Shown: positions 1-6,948, counted from the first letter of the stretch. The stretch: DNA of 12,578 nucleotides from an uncultured Clostridia bacterium (GCA_944393305.1 CALXZS010000017.1:1-12578); one strand, 5' to 3'. The notes: generated from the sequence alone by a model not told the origin. Numbers and translations are program-made.

Positions 1-78
1 ACACTCTCATTGAACGTTTCCCAGAATAATTGATAAGCTCACATTTCAGTTTATTGCTCTTTTCGTACATGTTCCAAT

Positions 79-109
79 GCTGTTTTTGGGAGGTGTCCCC
101 AAAAGCAGC
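79..109. repeat. Palindromic repeat with GGGACA-type core
   Basis: Two 12-nt arms at 79-90 and 98-109 are complementary except for one G-U pair and enclose a 7-nt loop, giving a strong hairpin in an otherwise AT-rich region. The loop side carries GGTGTCCCC, similar to the GGGACACCC and GGGACGCCC motifs in the larger element at 4309-4529. No T-tract follows on the minus strand, so it is a poor intrinsic terminator for the gene ending at 144. The rest of 1-143 shows no reading frame I can support. Confidence 0.5.
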
Positions 110-143
110 TCAAAAACATTTGCATTTTGTTACTTGACAATAG

Positions 144-1235
144 TTATATTATTTTATGCATATTATCTACACTATTTTTTCCATCACATAAATCAATTTT
201 TTTATCTTTATTAAGTGTAATTATTGGTCTAAAAGATTCTGTTAAATATCCACTTCTATCTCTAGAATCATATAACATATATTGACCGATACTACTAACT
301 AGCCAAGAAACTCCGAAATTTGCATATCTACCTAAACTATCTTTGTATGTAAAAACATTTCTTGACGCAAATATATATCCTTGTGAATTCTCTCCATTAT
401 TTATAAATAAATTATAATATTCACTAAATCCTTCATTGTAATCTTTAAAATCCCTTGCTTCAAATGTTCTATCCCAGCTTGTAATTTTTATATTTAATCT
501 ATCTGTCATATTTCTTGATGTTTGATTAATAATTTCGTTCTGCTCACTTAAATCCAAGTAGCTTTCTGGATTTTTTGAACCTAATTCTATCCCATATATG
601 CTTGGATAATTTGTACTATCCGTATCTTCTAAAACTACTTCTTCTCCATACTTTTCTTCTGATATAGCTGTTTCTTCTTTATAATCAAAGGCTAAATGTT
701 CTTCTAAATCCTCTATTGCCATTCCCTTAGCCTTTCCTATATTACTACTATATAATTCATCACATATTTTGTTTATAAGATAAACTGCATTATTATATCC
801 ATTGTAACCTTGCAAATAAATTTTACTTGTTGTGGGCTTATCACTTATTAATCTTATGCATCCATCTTTACAATCTAATACTCTCCATTTTAAGTCATCT
901 TGCACTATTTTGAATTCATCATTATAACTTTCTCCTGTATAACCAGAATACTTTTGCAATTCTTGCAAAGTTTGCGAACTTAATTGCTTTTCTTCTACTA
1001 TATAATCAACATAGTCCCCTATTCTCAAAGTAGGATATGATTCATCGATCTCTTCTGCAAGTACATTCATTCCCATAAGTTCATTTTCTTGTGAATTTAT
1101 ATATTCATTACTTGCTTCTTCAGCTCTATTTATAATTCCTGAATTATTCAATAAAATTATTGTTGTACCTACTAAAATTAATATTATAACAATTGTGATA
1201 ACCAATGCTGTTAAAGTAATTCCCTTTTCATTCAT
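144..1235 (-). CDS. Pilin-like N-terminal helix surface protein with DUF6273-like C-terminal region
   Basis: This 363-aa protein opens with a type IV prepilin-like segment: MNEKG, then ITLTALVITIVIILILVG, a single hydrophobic helix suited to class III leader cleavage after Gly5 and membrane anchoring. The usual Glu at mature position +5 is Ala. After an acidic linker, the region from about residue 110 (DDLKWRVLDC, LISDKPT, YLQGYNGYNNAVYLIN) and the C-terminal RPIITL segment resemble DUF6273-like domains found in clostridial surface proteins; function there is unknown. I chose the start at 1235 because an upstream in-frame ATG (1253) lies within ATGAAGGGAG, which is the ribosome-binding site for the 1235 ATG (8-nt spacing). 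A promoter lies at 1264-1292. No pilus assembly genes are in the window, so a role in a pilus is unproven. Confidence 0.7.
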   Translation of the reverse strand: MNEKGITLTALVITIVIILILVGTTIILLNNSGIINRAEEASNEYINSQENELMGMNVLAEEIDESYPTLRIGDYVDYIVEEKQLSSQTLQELQKYSGYTGESYNDEFKIVQDDLKWRVLDCKDGCIRLISDKPTTSKIYLQGYNGYNNAVYLINKICDELYSSNIGKAKGMAIEDLEEHLAFDYKEETAISEEKYGEEVVLEDTDSTNYPSIYGIELGSKNPESYLDLSEQNEIINQTSRNMTDRLNIKITSWDRTFEARDFKDYNEGFSEYYNLFINNGENSQGYIFASRNVFTYKDSLGRYANFGVSWLVSSIGQYMLYDSRDRSGYLTESFRPIITLNKDKKIDLCDGKNSVDNMHKII

Positions 1236-1263
1236 TTTTATTACTCCCTTCATATTTTTTCTT

Positions 1264-1292
1264 ATTATATTTCATTTAAGAAACACTGTAAA
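1264..1292 (-). promoter_or_regulatory. Sigma-A-type promoter of the pilin-like gene
   Basis: On the minus strand, TTTACA (1287-1292) and TATAAT (1264-1269) are separated by exactly 17 bp, 29 bp upstream of the chosen start codon. It is back to back with the infC promoter, the two -35 boxes being 18 bp apart. Confidence 0.65.
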
Positions 1293-1310
1293 TGTTTTTT
1301 ACCATTTTTC

Positions 1311-1339
1311 TTGACATTTTACAATAAATATAGTATTAT
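1311..1339 (+). promoter_or_regulatory. Sigma-A-type promoter of the infC-rpmI-rplT operon
   Basis: A consensus TTGACA (1311-1316) and TATTAT (1334-1339) are separated by 17 bp. Initiation near 1346 would give a leader of about 150 nt before infC, matching the long regulatory leader known for this operon in Firmicutes. Confidence 0.75.
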
Positions 1340-1345
1340 TAATAT

Positions 1346-1496
1346 TATGAAAAGTAGAAGTAATCCTTCTCACCTTAACTTTTAGGAAAAGGTTTAAAAT
1401 ATATTTATATTTTCATATAATATGTTTTGGGATGGATTGGCTTTGAAACCAATCTTTTTATTTTGTTAAAAAGATAATTTTAGGAGGTGTTTTAAT
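1346..1496 (+). ncRNA. L20-leader-like autoregulatory 5' UTR
   Basis: About 150 nt separate the promoter from infC. The leader can form short hairpins (AGAAG/CTTCT at 1356-1370; ACCTT/AAGGT at 1372-1393) and then a terminator hairpin. In Firmicutes the leader of infC-rpmI-rplT binds ribosomal protein L20 through an rRNA mimic and attenuates transcription. The position, length and terminal attenuator support that assignment. I could not fold the RNA or match it to the Rfam L20_leader model, so the class is inferred from context. Confidence 0.6.
1435..1467 (+). terminator. Attenuator hairpin in the infC leader
   Basis: GATTGG (1435-1440) pairs with CCAATC (1449-1454) around an 8-nt loop, and a T-rich run follows immediately. 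Lying between promoter and infC, it is best read as a conditional terminator rather than the end of a gene. Confidence 0.6.
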
Positions 1497-2006
1497 ATAA
1501 AGCAAGAATTACCAATTAATGAACAAATAAGAGCAAATGAAGTTCAAGTTATTGATGAAAATGGTCAAAAATTAGGAATATTACCTTTGCATGAGGCATT
1601 GGATATTGCTTATGAAAAAAAATTGGATTTAGTATTAGTTGCTCCTAATAACAATCCCAAAGTATGTAAAATTATGAATTATGGCAAGTACAAATTTGAG
1701 CAATCTAAAAAAGAAAAAGAAGCAAGAAAGAAACAAAAAAGCTTTGAATTAAAAGAAATTAGAATAACACCAAATATTGATAAACATGATTTTGATTTTA
1801 AAGCTAAAAATGCTCAAAAGTTTTTAGAAGATGGAAATAAGGTTAAAATTACTGTTAGATTTAGAGGTAGAGAACTTAACTATGTAAAACAAGGCGAAGC
1901 TGTTCTAAATCAATTTATTGAAACTTTAAGTGATATTTCTGTCGCTGAAAGAAAACCTGTACTTGAAGGTAAAAATTTGTTTATAATATTAGCAAAGAAA
2001 AGCTAA
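1497..2006 (+). CDS. infC: Translation initiation factor IF-3, AUA start
   Basis: IF-3 binds the 30S subunit and checks start-codon and initiator-tRNA pairing. The reading frame extends upstream of the first ATG (1587) with a perfect IF-3 N-terminus, KQELPINEQIRANEVQVID, so that ATG is internal. A strong site AGGAGGTG (1482-1489) points to AUA at 1497 as start codon, giving 169 aa, normal for the family. The N-domain covers about residues 5-75 and is followed by a lysine-rich linker helix (KKEKEARKKQK). The C-domain shows LKEIRITPNI, DFDFKAKNAQKFLEDG and VRFRGREL. The C-terminus (LEGKNLFIILAKKS) departs from the common EGRxMxMxLAPK ending. Non-AUG starts in infC are a known autoregulatory device: IF-3 rejects its own start codon. 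First gene of the operon with rpmI and rplT. Confidence 0.95.
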   Translation: MKQELPINEQIRANEVQVIDENGQKLGILPLHEALDIAYEKKLDLVLVAPNNNPKVCKIMNYGKYKFEQSKKEKEARKKQKSFELKEIRITPNIDKHDFDFKAKNAQKFLEDGNKVKITVRFRGRELNYVKQGEAVLNQFIETLSDISVAERKPVLEGKNLFIILAKKS

Positions 2007-2045
2007 ATTATATATATATTAAATTTCAATAAGGAGGAAATTATA

Positions 2046-2249
2046 ATGGCAAAATTAAAAACAAATAAAGCTGCAAAGAAAAGATACAAATATACAGCTA
2101 CTGGAAAAGTTAAAAGAACAAAAGCTAATAGAAGACATCTATTAGGAAATAAAACAAATAGACAAAAATCAACTGGAAGTGTTCAAAATGCTTATGTTGA
2201 TAGTACATGTAAAAATCATGTAAAGAAATTATTACCATATGGAAATTAA
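2046..2249 (+). CDS. rpmI: 50S ribosomal protein L35
   Basis: A 67-aa, strongly basic protein of the bacterial L35 family, a component of the large ribosomal subunit. The N-terminus MAKLKTNKAAKKR, the middle GKVKRTKANRRH and the C-terminal KKLLPYGN are typical, and the length is normal. The start at 2046 is preceded by AAGGAGG (2031-2037). It sits 39 nt after infC and 23 nt before rplT, the conserved infC-rpmI-rplT order, and should be under the same leader control. Confidence 0.96.
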   Translation: MAKLKTNKAAKKRYKYTATGKVKRTKANRRHLLGNKTNRQKSTGSVQNAYVDSTCKNHVKKLLPYGN

Positions 2250-2272
2250 TTATAAAGGAAGGTGAATAGAAA

Positions 2273-2626
2273 ATGGCAAGAGTAAAAACAGCAATTATCA
2301 CAAAGAAAAAACATAAAAAAATATTAAAAAGAGCTAAAGGATATTATGGAGCTAAACATTACAGATTTAGACAAGCTAAACAAGCAGTTATGAAATCTGG
2401 AGCATATGCTTATGTTGGAAGAAAAGATAAAAAAAGCAACTTCAGAAAATTATGGATAATAAGAATAAATGCTGCTGCAAGAATGAATGGTTTAACATAC
2501 AGCACTTTAATTAATGGTTTAAAGAAAGCTAATGTTACTGTAAACAGAAAAATGCTTGCTGATTTAGCAATTACTGATTCTAAAGCTTTTGCTGAAATTT
2601 GCAAAATCGCAAAAAAAGCAAAATAA
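2273..2626 (+). CDS. rplT: 50S ribosomal protein L20
   Basis: A 117-aa basic protein, full length for L20, which binds 23S rRNA early in large-subunit assembly. Visible signatures are MARVKTAIITKKKHKKILKR, GAKHYRFRQAKQAVMKSG, RKDKKSNFRKLWIIRINAAAR and the C-terminal KMLADLAITD. In Firmicutes L20 is also the repressor of its own operon through the leader RNA, and such a leader is seen at 1346-1496. An AAGGAAGGTG site precedes the ATG. Last gene of the operon; a strong terminator begins about 13 nt after the stop. Confidence 0.97.
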   Translation: MARVKTAIITKKKHKKILKRAKGYYGAKHYRFRQAKQAVMKSGAYAYVGRKDKKSNFRKLWIIRINAAARMNGLTYSTLINGLKKANVTVNRKMLADLAITDSKAFAEICKIAKKAK

Positions 2627-2638
2627 TATAAATTTTAT

Positions 2639-2666
2639 AAAGAGCAGATTAAACTGCTCTTTTTTT
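2639..2666. terminator. Terminator after rplT, probably bidirectional
   Basis: A 9-bp perfect stem (2639-2647 with 2654-2662; core AGAGCAG/CTGCTCT) encloses a 6-nt loop and runs into seven Ts on the plus strand. Read on the minus strand it is followed by TTATAAAATTT, so it can also end the convergent gene whose stop is at 2668. Confidence 0.9.
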
Positions 2667-2667
2667 A

Positions 2668-3255
2668 TCAATCTTTCATAACATATTCATTTCCATTCCA
2701 AATTAGTGTTGGTGTTTGTTTATTTCGAAAAGATTCTTTTATATTTTCATACATTTCATCAGTTATTTTTAAATCTTGAAATTCTACATTATCTGATTTT
2801 CTAGTCAGATATACATATTTTTCATCATCTCCTAGCTCATCAACAATATATTCCTCTCCTTTTAATCTACAAGAATCCAAATATTTATTTTGTTCATTAA
2901 TTATTTTATTTTTTATTTCATTTTTCTTTTGATCAATTTCATTATTTAATTCTTGGTTAAATGTATTTGTTTCTAAATCCTGTAATGTGTAATATCCATT
3001 TTTCTGACCATTATATAATTCTTTTTTTAACTCTGGATATTCACTATTTTTAGTATATTCATATACTACTCTATTTTTTACTTCATATATACCATTATAC
3101 TCTTTTAGCATTTTTCTTGTTTCATTTTGCACTTTTACTTTTGAATCATCTGTTAATTGATTATTATTCATATAATTACTTAGCTCCTTTATAAGAGTTT
3201 CACCTATTCCTTTAGTAATATCCACAATTGTATCTTTAATAATTGATAAATCCAT
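2668..3255 (-). CDS. Unrecognised 195-aa protein paired with ComEC-like MBL protein
   Basis: I do not recognise this family. The protein is hydrophilic and rich in Lys, Glu and Asn, with no signal peptide or membrane segment. Residues 1-30 look helical, and about 85-130 are a charged, probably coiled-coil stretch (NNEIDQKKNEIKNKI). The last 60 residues look like a small beta-rich domain (EEYIVDELGDDEKYVYLTR then LIWNGNEYVMKD). That tail faintly recalls DUF3006-type domains, which often accompany ComEC-like MBL proteins, but the similarity is too weak to assign. The gene starts 11 nt after the stop of the MBL gene, with AAAGGATG as binding site, so the two are almost certainly cotranscribed and may act together. 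Confidence 0.7.
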   Translation of the reverse strand: MDLSIIKDTIVDITKGIGETLIKELSNYMNNNQLTDDSKVKVQNETRKMLKEYNGIYEVKNRVVYEYTKNSEYPELKKELYNGQKNGYYTLQDLETNTFNQELNNEIDQKKNEIKNKIINEQNKYLDSCRLKGEEYIVDELGDDEKYVYLTRKSDNVEFQDLKITDEMYENIKESFRNKQTPTLIWNGNEYVMKD

Positions 3256-3266
3256 TTACATCCTTT

Positions 3267-4247
3267 CTAGGAATTACCGTCTAAATTAATATTTACCTCT
3301 TTTATATCAATCGTACTACCATCACTTGTAAGCCAGAAAGAACCTACATTCTCTCCATCTGCTTTATCTGTTCTAAGCACTTTTGAACCTGCATTTTCTA
3401 ATCTTTCAATTGCTTTACTGCTAGGAAGATTATATGAATTATTTTTTCCAACTTCTATTATAGAATATTGAGGTTTTACTTGTGTTAGGAAGTCATCAGA
3501 ACTACTTGAATTTGAGCCATGATGGCCAACCTTTAGCACATCTACCCTATTCCACTGTCTAGAATTTTCAACTTCTTTTTCAGCATCTCCCATAAATAAA
3601 TAGCTAGTTTTGTTATAATTCATTTGTATAACAATCGAACTATTGTTATCTGATACATCCGCTTCTTCCATTACAGACATAATTTCACACTTTACATCAC
3701 CTAAATAAAAAGTATCTCCAACTGTTGGATTTTCAATAGCTACATTTTTCTCTTCTGCTGCATTTATAGCATTTTTATAATCAGTACCTTCAGAGCCTAT
3801 TGTTGGAATATATAATTTTCCAATAGAATCCATCCCTTTAATTACATCATCTAAACCACCAATATGGTCTTCATCAGCATGTGTACCAATCAAATAATCA
3901 ATCTCATTAATGCCCTTCTCATTTAAAAACTCTACTACTTTTTCTCCATCTGCATTATTTCCAGCATCAATAAGCATTGTAAAATCATTAAACTTAATAA
4001 AAGTCGAATCTGCTTGTCCTACATAGAAAAAGGTAATGTTTAATTTATCATTATTAAAATCAATTAATTCACTATTCTCTATACTTGACGATGAGGTAAT
4101 TTGTGTCCTATCATCTGCAATATTTATTATAGAATCGTTATAATAATTTGTTCCAAAATATCCTGTTATACACAAAAAAATAAATACAATTAAACTTATA
4201 ATTCCATTTTTATATTTTTTCTTTAAACTATTTTTTCTTTTTCCCAT
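3267..4247 (-). CDS. Membrane-anchored ComEC-type metallo-beta-lactamase-fold protein
   Basis: A 326-aa protein with a basic N-terminus, one membrane segment (about residues 15-33) and an exported metallo-beta-lactamase domain (about 68-316) like the C-terminal domain of ComEC/Rec2. Motifs in order: FFYVGQADS (73-81), MLIDAGN (91-97), the metal site THADEDHIGG (122-131; HxDxDH), SSIVIQM (203-209), YLFMGDAE (216-223) and KVGHHGSN (239-246). All the metal ligands expected in the HxDxDH, Asp221 and HH positions appear present. Near the end, where ComEC domains usually read YGHPS, this one reads YNLPS. It lacks the channel domains of ComEC, so it is not the DNA translocase. An extracellular phosphodiesterase or nuclease activity is an inference. 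A promoter is at 4284-4312; ribosome binding (GGGTG) is weak. Confidence 0.85.
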   Translation of the reverse strand: MGKRKNSLKKKYKNGIISLIVFIFLCITGYFGTNYYNDSIINIADDRTQITSSSSIENSELIDFNNDKLNITFFYVGQADSTFIKFNDFTMLIDAGNNADGEKVVEFLNEKGINEIDYLIGTHADEDHIGGLDDVIKGMDSIGKLYIPTIGSEGTDYKNAINAAEEKNVAIENPTVGDTFYLGDVKCEIMSVMEEADVSDNNSSIVIQMNYNKTSYLFMGDAEKEVENSRQWNRVDVLKVGHHGSNSSSSDDFLTQVKPQYSIIEVGKNNSYNLPSSKAIERLENAGSKVLRTDKADGENVGSFWLTSDGSTIDIKEVNINLDGNS

Positions 4248-4283
4248 AGTTATACACCCAATTAATATTTTATAATTTTCAAT

Positions 4284-4312
4284 ATTGTATCATATATATT
4301 TTTATAATTCAA
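4284..4312 (-). promoter_or_regulatory. Sigma-A-type promoter of the MBL/195-aa operon
   Basis: Minus-strand TTGAAT (4307-4312) and TACAAT (4284-4289) have a 17-bp spacer, with expected initiation near 4277, about 30 nt before the start codon. The -35 hexamer coincides with the outer end of the repeat element at 4309-4529. Confidence 0.65.
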
Positions 4313-4529
4313 CCACAACCAAAAGGGACGCCCTTTTTTGGTCGAGGTTCGACCAATTGGGACACCCTTGAAAATGCCTAATTTTACTATTTTTTATGTT
4401 TTATCGTAATTTTATAGAGTCAAAATTAATTTTTTTACTATTTTTCATCAAATTTGTATAAAATTTTTCTTATAAAGAGTGTCCCTTTTGGTTGTGGTTC
4501 GACCAAAAAAGGGCGTCCCACTTGGTTGA
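4309..4529. mobile_element. 221-bp compound inverted-repeat element (MITE- or paired-REP-like)
   Basis: Two arms of about 55-60 bp flank roughly 110 bp of very AT-rich DNA without a gene. Outer ends are TCAACC (4309-4314) and GGTTGA (4524-4529). A perfect 19-bp inverted pair joins 4311-4329 to 4481-4499, and a perfect 21-bp inverted pair joins 4325-4345 to 4499-4519. The order is A-B...A'-B' rather than the simple nested A-B...B'-A'. The left arm also folds on itself: AAAAGGG-ACG-CCCTTTT at 4321-4337 and GGTCGA-GGT-TCGACC at 4340-4354. No transposase is encoded. No target duplication is evident by eye. It lies between the MBL promoter and the yunB stop, so it may also help end yunB transcription. 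Confidence 0.6.
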
Positions 4530-4538
4530 CTTGTTGTG

Positions 4539-5273
4539 TTAATTCATCATGTTCATTGTATCTTCTGGACTCATTCCTTCTAAATCATAGTAGCTGTCTG
4601 GTATATCTCCAGATATTACTGTTTCTGATAATAGCACTTGCGCTGTTATTTGTTCATCTAGGTCTTTAAATGGACTTAGTAAACTTACATTACAGTTTAT
4701 ATCTATATATATTTTATGCATTGTTTGATTTATTCCTGTTTCTGTAAATTCTGATTTTATATTTGTTGTAACTGCTCCTATTGTTGACATTCTTACTTCT
4801 ACATTTGGTCCTCTTCCTGACAATAGTTTACTTCCGGTAAAACTTCCTAATCTTATATAAAATTTGCTACTTGTTGTATCGTTTAGTTTTTCTTGTATAT
4901 TTAATGCTATTTGTGAATTTAATTTATTTACATTTACTACGTTCATTTCTATTAGTCTTATTCGCCCTTGTGAATCTCTTTCTATTGTGCATAAATCTTC
5001 ATATGTTATATTTTGCATAGCTTCGTTACATGCCTCATTTGCAAATTTTGAAGCTGTACTTTGTGCTATGACTCTACATTGTCTTTCGATAATAGGAGTG
5101 ATTGCTTTTATTATTGTTATTGCAGTGAAATATCCTATTATTAAAATTGTTATTAATACTATTATTATTTTTTTATGTGGTTTTATTTTATAATTTATGT
5201 TATAGCTATTTCCACCCCTATTTAAGTTTATTCTTAATCTAGGCAGTCTATGTCTGGAATATATTTTATCCAT
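4539..5273 (-). CDS. yunB: Sporulation protein YunB
   Basis: A 244-aa protein close to the length of Bacillus subtilis YunB, a membrane protein made in the mother cell under sigma E and needed for normal spore formation; its biochemical role is unknown. A basic N-terminal tail precedes one membrane segment (about 35-57). Conserved family features are ARx-like helix ASKFANEACNEAM (74-86), GRGPNVEVRMSTIGAV (153-168), KSEFTETGINQTMHKIYIDI (173-192) and SETVISGDIPDSYY (216-229). The ATG overlaps the end of the upstream sipL-like gene by 8 nt (ATGGATAA) and its site GTAGGAG lies inside that gene, so translation is probably coupled. No promoter of its own is visible. Confidence 0.88.
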   Translation of the reverse strand: MDKIYSRHRLPRLRINLNRGGNSYNINYKIKPHKKIIIVLITILIIGYFTAITIIKAITPIIERQCRVIAQSTASKFANEACNEAMQNITYEDLCTIERDSQGRIRLIEMNVVNVNKLNSQIALNIQEKLNDTTSSKFYIRLGSFTGSKLLSGRGPNVEVRMSTIGAVTTNIKSEFTETGINQTMHKIYIDINCNVSLLSPFKDLDEQITAQVLLSETVISGDIPDSYYDLEGMSPEDTMNMMN

Positions 5274-6798
5274 TTACTCCTACATATTTTGTTATGAATA
5301 GTTGCATTCCAGGTGTTATTTCGTCTGACGCTAGTTCATTATATGTTTTTATACTTTCTACTGTACTACTAAATTCTTTTGCTATTTTCCACAAACTATC
5401 TTCTTTTTTTGTAAAATATATTACCATATTGTAATTATTATTATTACTATTTTCTTCTTCTTTTATATTACATATTTCATTTATTTCTACTTCGGTTGAT
5501 GATTTTATCATAAATTCTACATCTATTTTTATTTCTATCTCTCCATTTGGTAAAATTGCAAAGTCTTGAAGTGGTAAGTCTATATCTATTTTTACATTGC
5601 TTTCTAATCTCATTCCTTTACAAGTCATTTTATATTCTAATGGTAATTGCATTTGACTTGTTCCTATTTCTTGCATATTATTCAATGAATGTATAAATAC
5701 TATATTTACATTTCCATTTATTATTATTTCATCATTTAAAATTCTATAATTTTCTATATCTACTTTTACATCAGCATCATATACTTTTTCGTCTCCAATA
5801 TTTAATAATTGCTTTTCTCTAATACTAAATGTTCCTGTATAATTTATTTTATTTTGCATTGCTCTGACTTGTTTCTGCTCAAAAACCAAGTTTCTACTTG
5901 GGCTATATAAATCTTGGATAATATTTATTTCTTTTGTTTCATATGCTGATGCAGTTATCTCTATTTCCATTTCTACATATATTGAATGTTCCCCTACTCC
6001 ATTTGGCTTTATTATCATATTTTTTACTTCATATTGCATATCACAAACATTTTCTTCTGAAATATCTTGCATATCTATAAATCCGACAACTGGTATACTA
6101 GCAAATGTTTCATTTATTCTTCCATCATCTGTTAAATATAATATTTTTAATTTTGTATCTGCTTTTGCTAAAATTTTGTTATAACTTATTTTTGTATCTC
6201 TATTTGTAATTTCTAAATTTACTTTTAAAATTTCAGCTAGATTATCTATGCTATCGATTGCTACTGTTTCTTTTGCTTGTGTTTTTGTTCTTCCTGTTCC
6301 TATCAAAGAATTTACTCTTATATTACTATCCATTTTTTGTAAATCATTTATATCTGCAATTCCTGTTATAAATTCTTCATTTGTATTTGTGAATAATTTT
6401 ATATCTAAGTCTAAAATTGCTTTTACATTTATTTTTCTTTCGTTTATCATTCTTGCTTCTACTGTTTTCAGAGTTGTTTGTATTTCTGGAATCATATCAC
6501 TTTCGGCATTTTCAATATTGATTATTTGTGAGAAATCTAATACATAGTTTATGCTTCTTATCTCTCTTCTACCATCTTCTTCTGCAATGTACATTGTATA
6601 TGTATTTACTGCTCCATCAATTCTAACTTTGCCATCCATTACTTCTTTTTTATAAATATTTACTATTCCACTTGATGTTATTATACTAAATATGTCTGGT
6701 TTTATATCTGGAACTATACAATCGCCTTCACATATTGCTGTGTCCAATTTTTGTGCAACAATTTGATTTATTGTTAAATTATTCTTTTCTAATTCCAT
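5266..6798 (-). CDS. sipL: SPOCS/DUF3794 and LysM protein, SipL-like spore coat morphogenesis factor
   Basis: A 510-aa protein with repeated DUF3794 (SPOCS) beta-domains at about residues 30-125, 170-290 and 300-430, a short Asn-rich linker, and a C-terminal LysM domain (about 458-506: YFTKKEDSLWKIAKEF...ITPGMQLFITKYV). Length and domain order match Clostridioides difficile SipL, whose LysM domain binds the coat ATPase SpoIVA and ties the coat to the forespore membrane. There is no signal peptide, consistent with a cytosolic mother-cell protein. The start at 6798 has GAGGAGGT about 10 nt upstream. It overlaps yunB. I found no convincing sigma E promoter in the 170-bp gap upstream, though one would be expected. 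Other SPOCS/LysM paralogues exist in clostridia, so the symbol is probable, not certain. Confidence 0.8.
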   Translation of the reverse strand: MELEKNNLTINQIVAQKLDTAICEGDCIVPDIKPDIFSIITSSGIVNIYKKEVMDGKVRIDGAVNTYTMYIAEEDGRREIRSINYVLDFSQIINIENAESDMIPEIQTTLKTVEARMINERKINVKAILDLDIKLFTNTNEEFITGIADINDLQKMDSNIRVNSLIGTGRTKTQAKETVAIDSIDNLAEILKVNLEITNRDTKISYNKILAKADTKLKILYLTDDGRINETFASIPVVGFIDMQDISEENVCDMQYEVKNMIIKPNGVGEHSIYVEMEIEITASAYETKEINIIQDLYSPSRNLVFEQKQVRAMQNKINYTGTFSIREKQLLNIGDEKVYDADVKVDIENYRILNDEIIINGNVNIVFIHSLNNMQEIGTSQMQLPLEYKMTCKGMRLESNVKIDIDLPLQDFAILPNGEIEIKIDVEFMIKSSTEVEINEICNIKEEENSNNNNYNMVIYFTKKEDSLWKIAKEFSSTVESIKTYNELASDEITPGMQLFITKYVGVNG

Positions 6799-6829
6799 AT
6801 TTTAATTTACCTCCTCGTATAATAGATTT

Positions 6830-6864
6830 ATAAAATCAATCCTAAATTGTTTAATTGATTTTAT
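6830..6864. repeat. AT-rich inverted repeat in the sipL leader
   Basis: A perfect 11-bp inverted repeat (ATAAAATCAAT at 6830-6840, ATTGATTTTAT at 6854-6864) with a 13-nt gap lies about 15 nt upstream of the sipL ribosome-binding site. It may be an operator, a leader hairpin or chance in AT-rich DNA. Confidence 0.35.
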
Positions 6865-6948
6865 TAAATAAAATTTGATACTTAAATACCATTTATTAAT
6901 ATATATGCATTTTTTTGTTAAAAAGAACCTATTTTATTTCATATACTC

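Noticed and set aside
1236..1253. Six extra N-terminal codons (MKGVIK) for the pilin-like gene
   Set aside because: ATGAAGGGAG here is the ribosome-binding site for the ATG at 1235, and the pilin-like leader is shorter and more typical from there.
3267..4247. Full ComEC competence channel
   Set aside because: Only one membrane helix and the MBL domain are present; the competence membrane domain is absent.
4454..4669. Plus-strand reading frame across the repeat and the end of yunB
   Set aside because: No ribosome-binding site or known motif; it is an antisense shadow of yunB plus repeat sequence.
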